NCBI GenBank assembly: GCA_023425645.1
Contig: JAFACG010000053.1
Span: 1 to 33,548, forward strand
Length of the DNA stretch: 33,548 nt
Direction of reading: 5' to 3'
Source of the DNA: Pseudomonadota bacterium
GTDB lineage: Bacteria; Pseudomonadota; Gammaproteobacteria; Burkholderiales; Burkholderiaceae_B
Shown: positions 33,276 to 33,548 of the stretch, piece by piece
Layout of the letters: each line of letters begins with the position of its first letter
How positions within the stretch are numbered: the first letter of the stretch is position 1
Program-made: the position numbers and the translations under genes
Notes under the pieces: generated by a model
Databases searched by the model: none
What the model saw: the letters and a program-made list of their open reading frames with translations, nothing else
Told to the model about the DNA's origin: nothing

Positions 33276-33350
<75 letters not shown>

Positions 33351-33394
33351 CATCTCTTTTATCTCATATCGCTTTATCCCTTCAGGAGTCTGCC

Positions 33395-33548
33395 ATGGCT
33401 AAAGGCAAGTTTGAACGGACTAAACCGCACGTCAACGTCGGTACCATCGGTCACGTTGACCACGGTAAAACCACGCTGACCGCTGCAATCTGCACGGTTC
33501 TGGCCAAGGAATTCGGCGGCGAAGCTCGCGACTACTCGCAGATCGACA
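33395..33548 (+). CDS. tuf: Elongation factor Tu, 5' part (runs off the window)
   Basis: The first 51 codons are visible: [19 protein letters not shown] followed by the P-loop HVDHGKTT and [14 protein letters not shown]. The protein delivers aminoacyl-tRNA to the ribosome. AGGAG lies nine bases before ATG. Placement after tRNA-Tyr, -Gly and -Thr is the usual tufB-type operon of proteobacteria. Confidence 0.98.
   Translation, partial: MAKGKFERTKPHVNVGTIGHVDHGKTTLTAAICTVLAKEFGGEARDYSQID

Overview
The window looks like a chromosomal segment of a high-GC betaproteobacterium, most likely of the family Alcaligenaceae (Bordetella, Achromobacter and relatives). The reasons are the G+C-rich codon use, the gene order mnmG-rsmG-parA-parB followed by tRNA-Tyr, tRNA-Gly, tRNA-Thr and tuf, a globin-coupled diguanylate cyclase of the Bordetella BpeGReg type, and an autotransporter adhesin. 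The species cannot be fixed from the sequence alone.

Layout. Bases 1-5.5 kb hold the 3' end of an autotransporter gene, a short FecR-like anti-sigma regulator, two membrane proteins of unknown role (one MASE1-like) and a PhzF-family enzyme. Bases 5.5-8.3 kb hold a leftward three-gene unit: histidine kinase, FixJ-type response regulator and a secreted GlcG/HbpS-domain protein. At 8.37-8.80 kb a guanidine-II (mini-ykkC) riboswitch precedes a Gdx/SugE guanidinium exporter with its own terminator. Bases 8.8-14.4 kb hold a small winged-helix regulator, a serine/threonine dehydratase-like PLP enzyme, a DUF4105 membrane protein, phosphatidylserine decarboxylase and the globin-coupled diguanylate cyclase. 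Bases 14.67-20.12 kb are a complete urease cluster, ureD-ureA-ureB-ureC-ureE-ureF-ureG. It is followed by a decayed NCS1 nucleobase permease and an intact yeast-type cytosine deaminase, which suggests a nitrogen-salvage neighbourhood.

From about 22.2 to 28.5 kb the sequence changes character. It is poor in genes and locally very AT-rich, and it carries many DnaA-box 9-mers. It has an array of GC-rich inverted repeats, a metallophosphoesterase gene flanked by two related DnaA-box repeats, a methionine-aminotransferase-type gene, a cold-shock gene and, just before mnmG, a second DnaA-box group and two perfect parS palindromes. Hand-counted samples show the + strand changing from C>G on the left to G>C on the right at roughly 24.6-25.1 kb. 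Together these point to a chromosomal replication origin inside the window. Five parS-like sites (near 10.8, 19.0, 28.1, 28.15 and 30.7 kb) surround it, and parA/parB lie at 31.0-32.8 kb.

The most interesting points are the apparently split origin region with its repeated DnaA-box modules, parS sites embedded in ureF and rsmG and overlapping the likely mnmG promoter, and the kinase/regulator/secreted HbpS-like triad, which resembles the Streptomyces SenS-SenR-HbpS arrangement. The riboswitch-controlled guanidinium exporter, the FecR-like protein lacking its signal-receiving C-terminus, and the permease pseudogene beside a working deaminase also deserve a look. All assignments rest on reading motifs by eye; no database search or folding was run.
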